Assembly (NCBI GenBank): GCA_022539475.1
Contig: VCMS01000050.1
Coordinates: forward strand, 62,001 to 126,000
Origin: Gracilaria domingensis
Taxonomy: Eukaryota; Rhodophyta; Florideophyceae; Gracilariales; Gracilariaceae
DNA: 64,000 nucleotides
Direction: 5' to 3'
Shown here: piece after piece, positions 20,818 through 30,861 of the stretch
Numbering within the stretch: the stretch's first letter is position 1
Layout: every line of letters starts with the position of its first letter
Notes under the pieces: model-generated
Database searches by the model: none
Seen by the model: the letters and a program-made list of their open reading frames with translations, nothing else
What the model was told of the DNA's origin: nothing
Made by a program: the position numbers and the translations under genes

Positions 20818-20833
20818 TTATATCGGAAGACCA
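20818..20833 (-). other. Gypsy-B primer-binding site
   Basis: On the minus strand, two bases after the LTR end (...TTGCACTACA), the sequence TGGTCTTCCGATATAA begins. Gypsy-A has TGGTCTCCCGAAG at the same place, so both would use a tRNA ending TCGGRAGACCA. Confidence 0.65.
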
Positions 20834-20835
20834 CT

Positions 20836-21775
20836 TGTAGTGCAAACCCGGGGACGGGAGAGACACTCAAGGCGTTCGACTCCTTGCTCCCTGAGGGAGG
20901 TATACCCAGGGAATGAGCGCTCCGTGCACGGAGAATGAGGTGTAAGACCGCTCGTGCCTCGGGATATACCTCGGAGGTTGATGGGGAACAGGCTAGGTGA
21001 AGATCCGGAAACGGAGACGACCGTGGTGGGCCGCACCAGCGGACAGTGGAAACCCTAAGCAAAAAGGAAAAAAGAGGGAAAACCCAAATGAAACCCCCGG
21101 CGGGGCGTGCGAAAAGCGGCAACAGACCCGGCAGAGGGTGACGGAGACGTGTATTCGCGGCAAAGATCTCTATACGGAGTAGGTACTTTTACCACTTGTG
21201 GTTGAGCAGGTATCTGCACAATGAAAGGTGTCCGAAGACGGAATTAGCCCCAGGTCAATGGCTACAAATGATCAGAATTACCTGAATGATCACGAGGGAT
21301 GGCGCTAGAATGTACCATACGCGGTGACTCTCCGGGAGGAGTGGTGCACTTCGCGTAGGCGAAACTAGTCCAGAGCTGAACCCGGTTACCCTTTACTAAA
21401 GGTGGAGGTGGCCGCGAGGTCACCTCCTATACCGTAACCGGTATATTAGTTAAACTAAATTAAATAATCTAGTGCACACTTGTGCAAAGCCACAAACGTG
21501 GTGTACGTGACCAGCCCGCGTCAGCGGCCAGTAAATAATTCGACTCTATAAACAATTCCGCTGTGAATAGACCCAAATCAGACCACGTGTACCCACGACC
21601 ACTCAATACCACGTGCCACACTATGGCCAGTCCAGCAGACATTTCGACATCCAGTCACCTCAAGTTATCCCAGTTTTGGGCCAAGTTTGATACTTTCTTT
21701 CCCTAAGATCAAACCTCGGCGCACGAGTTATGAGCATCATCAGTGCTGATAACGCGCTTCCGCGCTCGCTCTACA
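20836..21775 (-). repeat. Gypsy-B 5' LTR
   Basis: 940 bp, with the same borders as 10682-11621. It differs from it at scattered single bases, including one in the hairpin stem (21404-21427), consistent with age. Confidence 0.9.
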
Positions 21776-21941
21776 ACAGCTAATGTCCAACAAAGACTCT
21801 GAGGATCATTAGGGTATCAAATTGGATGGCTAGATGACAGGGAATTCAAATAACGCATCAAAACCTTAAATAACCAAATAAAAGCATAGCAATATAACAA
21901 AGTCAAATAAAAACAAGACCAGAATTAACGAAATCCTAACA
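21776..21941 (-). repeat. Gypsy-C 5' LTR, part 2 (right of nested element)
   Basis: Continues the LTR begun at 10309. It matches 3433-3598 and ends CTAACA at 21941. The first five bases (ACAGC) are the second copy of the Gypsy-B target site. Confidence 0.8.
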
Positions 21942-22059
21942 CATTACCACTAAAGCTTTATTTAAAACAGGAGTCTCCGAGAAGTTAAGAACCCATCGGA
22001 AACGTTTGTGAACACTTCGAGGAGCACTATTTCCGCTACCGAGAGAGTCGTTTCTATAT

Positions 22060-22890
22060 GTGAAAGTCAGTCTTTCATATTCTCCTCCACCTGTCGACTC
22101 ACATGAAGAGATACAGCCCTCTCATAAGTCTTTTCCAGTTCTGGGTCGAAGAATACATTGGTTGGACAATGGAAACGCTTACGATCGACACAGAGCTGCC
22201 CAGTTAATGTTCCAAGGAGCTGGTTTCTCGGAGTCATTGAAACTTGTGACAAGACGTGTGTCAATCGTTAAGGATTCTCTATTTTCTCAAGTCGCTGAGC
22301 TTGGAGGTTTCCAATTGCGTGGCCCGTTTCTGTCAATGTATCTACGAGACATTTCTAATGGAAATTTGAGGTTGAAGCAGATGTTTTCGGATTATCTTCG
22401 GAGAAAGTTCAAAGGAATATGGGATGAAGTCGCTAGAAACGTTGCTCAGAGGGTCAGTACCTGTGTCTTCAGTGCTCGAATTCGGTTCTTTGTGGGAACT
22501 GACACGCAAAAGACCTCCGTTTTTCTAAGCCTTGGCGGTTCGTTGCAAAGAAAGCGGAGATTCAAGAGCATGCCACTTTGTTGCTGAAGAAATGGATGAT
22601 AGATTACGGCGAACTCCCCTGCTTAATCGATGTGAACCTTTCTAATTCGACGCTGGATCAATCTCATCCTTGGCTTTCCCGGTACAATCTTGGTGTTTTT
22701 GACTGGACAAACGCTTTGAGAGTTGGCGCCCGGGGACAGTTGTATTGCGACGGAAGATTGGAAAATGCTTTTCAGCGATCTATGATACAGAATGTAAGCA
22801 TTGCCAGAAGCTTGATTGGAGTTGTGCCTCACAGAGTTCCTCAAAGGAAGGGGGAGCGGTACGAAACTGAGGGCATATTTCAGGGATGAT
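22060..22890 (+). pseudogene. Unknown protein gene, frame-shifted
   Basis: A frame with coding-like composition runs from 22060 (GTG; the true start is not clear) for about 150 codons, including LGRRIHWLDNGNAYDRHRAA, LFSQVAELGGFQLRGPFL and LRRKFKGIWDEVARNVAQR. A frame change near 22450-22560 moves it into a second frame (22540-22890) with ATLLLKKWMIDYGELPCLID, SRYNLGVFDWTNALRVGARG and a stop. Near the junction a Cys cluster CLQCSNSVLC is readable in the alternative frame. I recognise no family. It may be a transposon-encoded protein or a captured gene. Confidence 0.35.
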
Positions 22891-23329
22891 CACGCTCGTA
22901 TTGAAGGGATTCTGTTTCCGAATAGGCCATCCGCAGATGGTGTCAACCGTCGTCTGATGTGTGCCATTGCTCGAGATAGCAACTAAAAACCATGAATAAA
23001 GATAGAAAAAATGAGTGCAGAGACCGAGACTGCATTATGTGCACGGGGTGTTTACGGATGTTTCGCATCCTAAGATGAGTACATACGTGGACTACAATCG
23101 GGCTGTTACGTCTTACAATTCTAGACCGTTAGAAGCGTTCATGCACGGGACTTTTGTAGGAGCCCTAGAGGGCTCGCACGGGTGCCCTACATACAGAAAT
23201 GTCCTTTGTACGCACCGCATTGCAATCAGTATCAGTTCAGTAAATTGTTCCCTGATCTAGACGTATCTACGCTACTATCTTTCTACCAGAGACTGTTCGG
23301 AAATTCTCTCGATTTTCACCTTTCAATCT
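22891..23329. other. Unassigned
   Basis: Only short frames. At about 22991 a plus-strand ATG gives a short Cys-rich peptide (NECRDRDCIMCTGC) before a stop. I cannot assign it. Confidence 0.25.
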
Positions 23330-23848
23330 TCAACTGCGCCAACTAAGAACGGAGTGAGGGATATCGAGACTTAGATTTGGAATGCTGTCCAAATACATAT
23401 TGACATGCGCATAGATGCACGAGAACCGTGGATCATCCTCTCCGGTCGGCGCAAGAGAATGAGCCTCCTTTATTGATATACCACGTGCCCCCAGAACATC
23501 ATCAACTCCGGATATAGAAACAGAGGTTGATATGAGCTTATCTTGCACGTTCGAACCTTCTTCGTCGCGGAAGAGACAGTTCAGCATTTTCGCGAACTCA
23601 GATGAAGCCATTGATACGCGATCATCTTCTTTCAGAAGTGATGTCGAATTATCTTCCTTTGTATGATCAGAATCTAAATCGTTTTCGTCTTCCTCATGAG
23701 TATTAAATACGGTATTGTCCATATTGGAGACGACAATAAGTTCCCCAATCGGTTTTTTCAGTGATGTAGGGAAATACCGCCGAAGTTTCCCATTTGAGAA
23801 AATCTTTTGCACTTCGAACCACTTGTGTTCAGCATTGCATCTGTTCAA
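23330..23848 (-). CDS. Hypothetical ORF, 172 codons
   Basis: An uninterrupted minus-strand frame that opens after a TAA near 23876 and uses TTG at 23848, with no ATG at its start. The N-terminal part is basic (FEVQKIFSNGKLRRYFPTSL), the middle very acidic (HEEDENDLDSDHTKEDN), and the end mixed. No known domain. It may be an exon or a piece of a longer decayed protein; nothing around it identifies the source. Confidence 0.3.
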   Translation of the reverse strand: MNRCNAEHKWFEVQKIFSNGKLRRYFPTSLKKPIGELIVVSNMDNTVFNTHEEDENDLDSDHTKEDNSTSLLKEDDRVSMASSEFAKMLNCLFRDEEGSNVQDKLISTSVSISGVDDVLGARGISIKEAHSLAPTGEDDPRFSCIYAHVNMYLDSIPNLSLDIPHSVLSWRS

Positions 23849-24192
23849 CGCTCTGAAAAGCGTAATATTATGAGCTTAGAGCAGATGAACCGCTAGTGAT
23901 TTCTTACTGATATACCGATAAAGCACCTGTCGCATTGATGGCTAATGTAGACTTCCAGACCAAGAAGCAAATCCAAAGTGACATGCGAAGATTCAACCAT
24001 TTTCTGAGGTGCGGCCACGTACGAAAGCGAAAAAAAATGAGCAGCCCATGACTGAGGGCATCTTTTCCTTGCTAGCAAAGACAGCTTCCGAAGCATCACT
24101 AGACTGACCTCCACTGATGAAGTTCTCTTGAGGTAGATGTGTTTACAACGCCCGTTGAGATCCCTAAGAGATTCAGGTTTTGTCCGAGAGTG
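23849..24192. other. Unassigned
   Basis: No supported feature; only short frames on both strands. Confidence 0.3.
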
Positions 24193-24315
24193 ATTGATGG
24201 GTGTGCAACGGGTTTACTTAGAAAATGGAGATTCATTTCCGTGGTGCGCAGCGCGCGAGCATGGAGCAGATTGCAATTCTGAAGACCCAATTTTCTAAGT
24301 AAACTCGTGCAAACC
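24193..24315. repeat. Small foldback repeat, copy 1
   Basis: About 120 bp whose ends are inverted copies of each other: GGGTTTACTTAGAAAATGG on the left and CCAATTTTCTAAGTAAACTC on the right, with a centre of about 75 bp. A second copy lies at 30316-30425 with the same ends (GGGTTTATTTAGAAGATTGG / CCAATTTTCTAAATAAACCC) and a related centre. The arms changed together (ACTT/AAGT against ATTT/AAAT), so pairing is kept. Probably a tiny foldback or MITE-type element. Confidence 0.6.
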
Positions 24316-25676
24316 TCGTATTTTCCGTTCTGAATCTACTAGGGAGAAGAAATTCCACTTTTGAACTCAATACAGATCGGAAACCTTCCATTCGTGTTGA
24401 TTGAAATTGAGACCTGTCCACGATAACAAGACTGTCACGGTGGAACGAGAACGACATTACTAGAGTTCGAATAAAGACACGGCAGTGAAATAAGTGTAGC
24501 GCGATCTGGAGGTAACCTTGACTCCAGATAAAACCTTCCGTCATTTAATATTCATTTACTTTTCTGTATCTAAGTACTTTGTTGTAGATGGTCAAGGCAT
24601 TTCCAATGGATGAAATGTTTTAGAAAAATTGTTTTCAGAAAATTTTCAGTAGATTTTAATGGCATTGAAGACATAATGACGCACGATCTGGCTTAATGAT
24701 AATAGACCGAACAAGAAATGAAAATTCTATGATATTCGAATTACCTTTGACGGCACGAGTTTTGCCTGGGGACATATAGTCAAGGGGTCACGTTATCGTA
24801 CTTAAAACGAGAAGTGTAGGACATGCGACAGGGAATTATGCGTGACGATCTAGCACAAATTTAGCGGGAGAAAGATTGCGCCGGAAACTCTCACATGGGA
24901 CGCCTCATTTGTTTCCCCCGAATTCTCGTCTCCGATTGTGTAAGTATCCCGTAGATGTAATGAAACTGCCGAGAAATTGGAATCGATAAACAGGGAACGT
25001 GCATGAATAAATAAGAGATTTGAACAACAAGAGATATGCTACACCAACTATTGCTGGGCCAGATTTCGATGGAGTCAAGCTGAAAGCAATGAAAGCCGCT
25101 TATGAATACTGCCAATAAATGAGATTAAAGACCAAATACTCACGCTCATGTAGACTTAGAGATCATTTGAAGACAGAGCAAATATTCTTAGCTCCAAGGT
25201 ACCTTCCCGTGACAATAATGTACATCTTTAGGGCTCTAAAGATTCACTAAAATTTTGGATGAATTTTAAAGTCGTTTCATTAACCCAAAAACTTTATTTC
25301 GCCACTGGTATAGTTTTGTGCATTTCAGAAAAGAGCTGCGGTTTTCTTTCACTCTTTCTACGAGCCTCTTGTCCTTTTCCATCCATTCTACGGATTCCGC
25401 TTGAGTTGACACATCACTTGTTTCTTTTATTGATTCGTTTCCTTCAGCGAGCATCGAAACCAGATCACCATCATCCTGGTTATATGCAGCTCCATTGGTA
25501 CAATTATGAAAGACTCTACATTGCCGAAAGATGCGCTTGTCAAGTACACCCTCTTTGTCAAGTACTACCCGCAATGTATTCTATATCGTCGATTATATAG
25601 TTCGTGCCAGAAGAATTGCGAGACTTTGGATTGACTGTGCCGCGTCTTTTCTCTCAGTAGCCTCCTCCAAGGCGGC
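24316..25676. other. Unassigned, AT-rich
   Basis: No recognised gene. A minus-strand frame at 25266-25574 (102 codons, Glu/Lys-rich) and overlapping plus-strand frames exist, but none has a recognisable motif. Confidence 0.3.
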
Positions 25677-27439
25677 TTAAAGCTGTGGATCCTGCATCAA
25701 CGTCCCCATTACATTGTCATACTGGTAGCTTGCAATCCTGATTCTAATCGAAAATGGAGGAAGACATCTAAGAATATCTGCCTCTGGATGCGTTGCATTC
25801 GCAGCTTCTTCAGCTCCATATATCTGTTCGGTAGGGCCTTCGAAATCCTCCGATGAATTTCCAATCTTACGTCCATTTCCATGCTGATAGTATTCATCAC
25901 GTAAGCATCTATAAAGCTTTACAGATTGCATCTCTGCGTCATCTCCCGATCGCCTACCGCTCAGCACCGTTCTTTCTGCATTGTTGTTCTTTCGCCCATC
26001 CATTACCTTTAATGGTTTCGTTTCGGTTCTCGTGTGGCGTGAAGGCGTCTGTTTAATTGGAAGTTCGTTCTTCAAGGCAGGGCGGCTCGTCTCCACGACG
26101 AGATCATCTTCCCTTTCTGGATCGTCCTCGCAAAAAAAGATGTTACTGCCCACTGCTTTCTTTCTGTTCTTCTCAAATTCGAAGATTCCATGCTCTTTTG
26201 CAGTCTTTTAATTGCTGGGAGAGCGGCACAGCGTATAAAAAGGCTTTCATTAATCATTAAAAAGAATAGTACTTCAAACTCATATCAATGAACTATTGTC
26301 AATTACTCACCACCTTCCCCAAACGTCAATGAGAAATAGTTCATCGCCATTTCCACACCAACCTCATAGTCTTCCTGTAATATCATGACTTTAACATCCT
26401 CTAGCATCTCTATCGAAGTATTCATTAGACGAGAGAGATGCTGTAGAACCACATCTTCAGACCAATTTTCGCCAATTTTCTTCTTCCTGAACTTCTCTAT
26501 CATAGAAGTCGTGAAGCTACTCCTCAAATTCAAACGTAATCGTACTAAAATCAGCAGCCCATATTGCACATGAAGGCTGGAAAAGCTCTCTTAACCAGAC
26601 GAGGAGGTTGATACTTCTCATCCTGCGTATGTAGCAACAACCGCGTATCTTTATCATCAATGTCTTCCTCCAAGATTTCAGAGTGGGCTAGGATAATCGG
26701 CCTGACTACCTCAATGTAAAATGTACTAATCGGCTTCAAATCAGACGGAAGCATTACCTCAGGAGAGCGAAAGTCTCGCGGACGCTTTTGGATCCATGTT
26801 GGCAACGAAAAATAACTGCGGAACTGAGACTTTTTCATGCTTTTCAGTTCCAACGCCGTTGGCACCCATAGATTTTTATACGCTTCTAAACACTGTCCTC
26901 CGCCCTCCATCATGATTGCGGCCAACCAGTTTATTCTGCTCTTCTGCGCAAGGTTCCTTTTGCCATTGTACATCAACTTTCGAAAACCCTCCAAGTTCTC
27001 CTGGCACTTGCCATGAAACGTCTTCATTATGTACCGTAAGATATAAACGGCAATCCTATATCCTTTTGCCACTTCTGCGTCTTTCACGAGGCAAACCGCT
27101 TCTTCCTGGAAATCTAGAAGGAGTTGCTTTTACTTTTCTTTCGGCGCTCGAGCTCGGCAATTTGCCTGGAACTAGTTGAGAGTTTGGATGAGTCTCTTCA
27201 AATTCCTTTGCTGCTCTCGCTCGGTACGGTCTTTTAACCCTTTTGACCGGAAAATCTCTTATGTCCATTGAAAAAGAGGTAAAAAGAGCCAATGAAATTC
27301 CGGACGCGAGTTGAACTTGGTGGTTCCCATCGCCTCTTATATTGATTGATGTGCACAGTAGTTCGAGAGACGTGCAATGGCGCAAGCTGAACCATAATGA
27401 TTTGGATTTCATGAACTCTAGTGAGGTATCTACTGCCAA
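25677..27439 (-). pseudogene. Series of minus-strand ORFs, unknown protein(s)
   Basis: Four successive frames with coding-like composition and little spacing: 27056-27439, 26551-27087 (open upstream to about 27180), 26303-26569 and 25677-26153. The second reads VCLVKDAEVAKGYRIAVYIL, then INWLAAIMMEGGGQCLEAYK and PSDLKPISTFYIEVVRPIIL. It passes with a one-base frame change into the third (FRKKKIGENWSEDVVLQHLS). The fourth is acidic (FFCEDDPEREDDLVVETSRP). The pattern suggests one protein of perhaps 450-500 residues broken by frameshifts, or a gene with introns. I recognise no family. Confidence 0.35.
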
Positions 27440-27534
27440 ACTGGCTCAGCGTAGTCCGCACTTCAACATTACTGTTCTCTCCTTGTGCTACAATACTCTC
27501 GTGAGCTTCCTGTTATACAAATCTTTTCACGATT

Positions 27535-27768
27535 ATGAACTATCTTCAGCAAGTCGAACAACCGGCCTCTCGAAACGATTTAACAACATCAGTGTCCATT
27601 CCAGTTTTCACACCTTTCAACGAAGACGTGTCTTGCGAAAACTGCGACGGTACTCCGTGCTACTGTGTGCAACACGGTTCGGATATTGTCGCGAACGCCA
27701 TGGTAGAGTTCCCAACCTCTTCGACAGCTGTCTCTTACAATAATCAAGCACGTAAGCACGCATACTAA
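27535..27768 (+). CDS. Small Cys-rich ORF, 77 codons
   Basis: ATG at 27535, uninterrupted. The centre reads VSCENCDGTPCYCVQHGSDI, a C-x2-C-x4-C-x-C cluster that could bind metal. The flanks are polar. It lies 520 bp from the piggyBac-type relic and on the opposite strand, so it might belong to the same transposon, but I cannot show this. No ribosomal or other known family recognised. Confidence 0.3.
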   Translation: MNYLQQVEQPASRNDLTTSVSIPVFTPFNEDVSCENCDGTPCYCVQHGSDIVANAMVEFPTSSTAVSYNNQARKHAY

Positions 27769-28284
27769 ATATTTGTGTTCGACCACTTTAGTCTTCTCCG
27801 CAAGAATAATCGAGTCCGGATACCGCACTGCGTCATGCACAAAATTCGAAACGTTTGGCCGGATGCTGAAGGCCCGTATATTGGATTCAAAGAACAAGAG
27901 TTTACTTCTTGAACAAGACATTTGCGCTTGATAAAGTGGCGGTGGAGCAATTGGGCCTTTGAGCTCTCTCTTTCGAAGCGAAAACCCTTTGGGCTTGCAT
28001 GAAAGCTTTATACACTACCGGACGAGTGTGAAGAATATTTTTCCTGCTACGATAGAATTAGAAACAGCTCACGTGGAAACCATGTTTGAATGAGGTAGAA
28101 GAATATATAGTATATCCGATGCTTCTCTTTTCACTCAGAACATTCCATAGCACGCAGCGAAAGCTCCTCCTCCCTTCCCTTTCAAGAAGAAATTGTTCTC
28201 CATTTATCAATCAATTTGCAGGCTTATCATCATTCTGGACGTTACAGGAGGAAGCAGGCTGTGGAGAGTGACACAGCGTTGGTT

Positions 28285-28970
28285 CTAAAGAACATAGTCT
28301 TCGAGCAGCTGTAAAACTATCCGATACTTCATAGCTGTATAAACAAAAAGTACTTCTCCAAGGCACATGATGGCATCCAACAAAGCATGCGAGTTCAGAA
28401 CGCTGGTGTCTATAAAAGATGTGAGGAAGCTCATAGTGACTCGTCTTTCTCTCCGGAAGATCGCGCACTTAGATCGAATATTTTTATATTTATCCATGCC
28501 ATTCATGAAGAGGATGTAAGTAACAACAACCAAAATGCGGACGTGAAAGATTGTACGGCACATCGACTCCTTCCTCGTCCAGCGCGGCAATGGTGCCAGT
28601 CCATGTACACACTTTACGGCATGATCATTGAGGGGGTGAATAGATATCCTTGGGGTATCCGTTAAGTCACTATTGTAGAAGAAAACCCCGGTTCGGTCTT
28701 TGAACACTACAAACCCCGATTTACTTTTCATATAAAAACAAGGGCCTGTGGGTCTTTTGAATACAGTGTTTTCGTCCACGAAGCGAACGCCAACTCGTAC
28801 GGCAAGAGTGGCAGCCTTCCGTGCAAAATGTTCCAGGAGTTGGCAATTATGCTACAATGGATCTGAAAGCCGCACTTCAGGTTCGTAGTCGTCATGAAGT
28901 CGTAGTGAGGGCTTTATTACATAAACGCATATCTTCCCATTACTTTCTTGAAAAACAGGGCCCCAAGTAG
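28285..28970 (-). pseudogene. piggyBac-type transposase fragment (C-terminal part)
   Basis: The intact frame 28285-28779 reads ENTVFKRPTGPCFYMKSKSG, VFFYNSDLTDTP, VKCVHGLAPLPRWTRKE, then VVVTYILFMNGMDKYKNIRS and RRERRVTMSFLTSFIDTSVL. The order (short strands, a G-L-A...R..R.E block, then Y..FMNGMD.. followed by W/V-T-M-S-F-L...D....N) fits the piggyBac DDE domain around its last catalytic Asp. The frame is open a little further upstream to about 28970 with one stop. The N-terminal two thirds and the Cys-rich tail are missing. piggyBac elements insert at TTAA; no ends were found. Confidence 0.6.
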
Positions 28971-29044
28971 GTCAGGCAAAGACCAGTAGTCTCACAGACG
29001 GTGTGGAAGATGCAAGGAAGTTGCGAGCTGTAGACTAATTAGTA

Positions 29045-29494
29045 CGCAGAGAGGTGAATTGATGACCGGATGATATCCCCCAGATAACCCATAATAGAAT
29101 TACGAACCCTGAAGATGTCCATATGATCTCTTTAAGATGTCCATATGATATACGTAAATGATGCGCAGATGATGCATGAAGTATATCCAAAGTATAAAAA
29201 TCTGATACGCATATTATGTACGAAGAGATGTCTTATGGATTTTGGGATGTACGAATGATGCACCTGGATTTACGGACATCCATTGGACATATCTTCGCGC
29301 ATCATATGAATATCTTTGGAATAGTTTTTGTACATCCAAAGGACATGTAAAGTGTATCAATTAGGCGCATCCAACGAGGTACCATGGCATATCATTTGGA
29401 TATCCTGGATGCGCAGAACATATCCGACTGACATCCCATAGATGTCCCAAAGTTTCATGCGATAGACATCCGTAGCGCATCACTTCTCACAGGG
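29045..29494 (-). mobile_element. MITE copy 3
   Basis: 450 bp, same orientation as copy 2. Begins CGCAGAGAGGTGAATTGATG and ends CTTCTCACAGGG. Flanked by TA on both sides (agTA|CGC...GGG|TAag), like copy 2. Interior as in the other copies. Confidence 0.75.
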
Positions 29495-29537
29495 TAAGCT
29501 ATGCGTGTAGCTCCTCCATACGTATCCAGGCGGAAAA

Positions 29538-29762
29538 CCTGGAGTGCTTTTGTTATATGGATTTCATTCACGCTCCAAGAAGAATTATTTAGGTTCTCCG
29601 TTAATTGATTCAAAACCCATTTTATTGCATTTCTATTGAAAGATTGCAAGCCAAAAAATTTGACGGGAAATTGGCATTGGAAAGATGTTTGAATATTACG
29701 AAAATATCGCTACTTATAGAAACCTGATTGAAAAGCTAATGACGGAAAATTCCGTCTGGGAT
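29538..29762 (+). repeat. Dispersed repeat, copy 1
   Basis: About 220 bp, strongly similar to 52655-52880 in the same orientation (shared runs such as TTAGGTTCTCCGTTAAT and TTGGCATTGGAAAGAT). The two copies lie on either side of the Gypsy-A tandem. A 91-codon plus-strand ORF at 29685-29960 starts inside it but is not conserved in the second copy, so I do not call a gene. Confidence 0.6.
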
Positions 29763-30315
29763 AGTGGTGTCATTCGTCGACCTTGGTTTATGATTTCTTT
29801 ACTAGTCCAAGCTCTGACACGATTTAGATATGACTCATTCAGGAACAAACTGAACATACCTAGTCTTTTGTTGGGCGCAAAGGCTCGTCTTATGAGTGCT
29901 TCTTTTGACAAGTGCAGTCCGCTGTTCTCTCTCCACTTTGCACAATACGGGACGGTTTGATATCACTTCTTCTCTTCCGCAGCGCCTATAGCTGTAACCA
30001 CGAATTCATCTTCGTCGTCCTCGTTCCAATAAAATTCTTCGACACTTTCAAAGTAGCATTCAATGAGATTTGATGTAGAGCGAGTTTCGTTTCTGTTTCC
30101 CAGGCCTCCAGAATGAGACACCTCTATTTGTGGAATGAAGGTGGGACAGAATCGCTCGCGGAATGAACTTCGGATGGGCCCAAAAGGTTCTTAGAAGGCG
30201 AGACTTTGGGCGGTTACATCTGCACTCTCAATTTTTGCATCTACCTGGCAACAAAAGCGAATGTAATTGGAGCAGCAAAATCCCCAGCAAAATCAAAAGG
30301 AAAAATACCGGTTGT

Positions 30316-30425
30316 GCATGGGTTTATTTAGAAGATTGGGTGTTCGGAATTGCAATCTAATCCATGAGTCCGCCCTGCACGCCCGGTAAATGAACACCAA
30401 TTTTCTAAATAAACCCGTGAGCGCC
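30316..30425. repeat. Small foldback repeat, copy 2
   Basis: Counterpart of 24193-24315. The ends pair almost perfectly over 20 bp (GGGTTTATTTAGAAGATTGG with CCAATTTTCTAAATAAACCC). Confidence 0.6.
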
Positions 30426-30861
30426 CCGTACTCACCCTTGAACAAAAGATGATTCTCATAGAGCATTACGTGAGACTGGCGCAAATTCTGATGTCCTCCG
30501 CCATGCATAATTGCCCAGCTCTTCCCGTCACCTCTCCTAAGCTGTTGCCTTAAAAGGTATAGTGTCCTTCTCTACACTGTCGTACTGCTTCAAGCGCCAC
30601 ATGACGACAAATTCCCGCCGGTCCCCTATGTAACAGAGCGGTGCAGAGGCGCGCAGAGAGATTGGAAGGTGGGACAAAGAGAACGTTCAAGGAACACTGC
30701 ACGTGGAAGTCGGTGCGGATCCAAAGACGAGGGTGAGGATGAGACGTAAACGAATGTGAATCTTTTCACGAATACGAATCAGTACATACGGTCGTAGAAC
30801 AATTAGATGTTCTGCTTCACTTGATACTTCAACATAACAACGGTAGAAAAATACGGATAAT
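30426..30861. other. Unassigned flank of the tandem
   Basis: No supported gene. It ends at ATAAT, which may be the left target-site copy of the Gypsy-A array (right side ATAAA). Confidence 0.3.

Larger units (their letters stand above)
10682..21775 (-). mobile_element. Gypsy-B: chromodomain Ty3/Gypsy element with antisense gene, nested in Gypsy-C
   Basis: 11,094 bp, reading leftward: 5' LTR (20836-21775), primer-binding site, gag, pol, chromodomain, a plus-strand (antisense) gene, polypurine tract and 3' LTR (10682-11621). Both LTRs are 940 bp, start TGTAGTGCAA and end CTCTACA on the plus strand. Flanks are ACAAC on the left and ACAGC on the right. The undisturbed Gypsy-C LTR at 3065-3598 has a single ACAAC there, confirming a 5-bp duplication with one later change. 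It lacks the protease region, has several nonsense codons, and is closely related in layout to Gypsy-A. Confidence 0.9.
3065..21941 (-). mobile_element. Gypsy-C: Ty3/Gypsy chromodomain retrotransposon, interrupted
   Basis: Complete in outline, reading leftward: 5' LTR (21941 to 10309, split by Gypsy-B), primer-binding site, zinc-finger ORF, gag with zinc knuckle, protease, reverse transcriptase, RNase H, integrase, chromodomain, an extra ORF, polypurine tract and 3' LTR (3065-3598). The LTRs are about 534 bp with TGTTAG...CTAACA ends; the leftmost TG has become TC. The order PR-RT-RH-IN-chromodomain places it among Ty3/Gypsy chromoviruses. It is dead: stops and frameshifts in pol, catalytic Asp codons lost in RT and RNase H, and a MITE in the protease. 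I found no target-site duplication at its outer ends. Confidence 0.85.
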
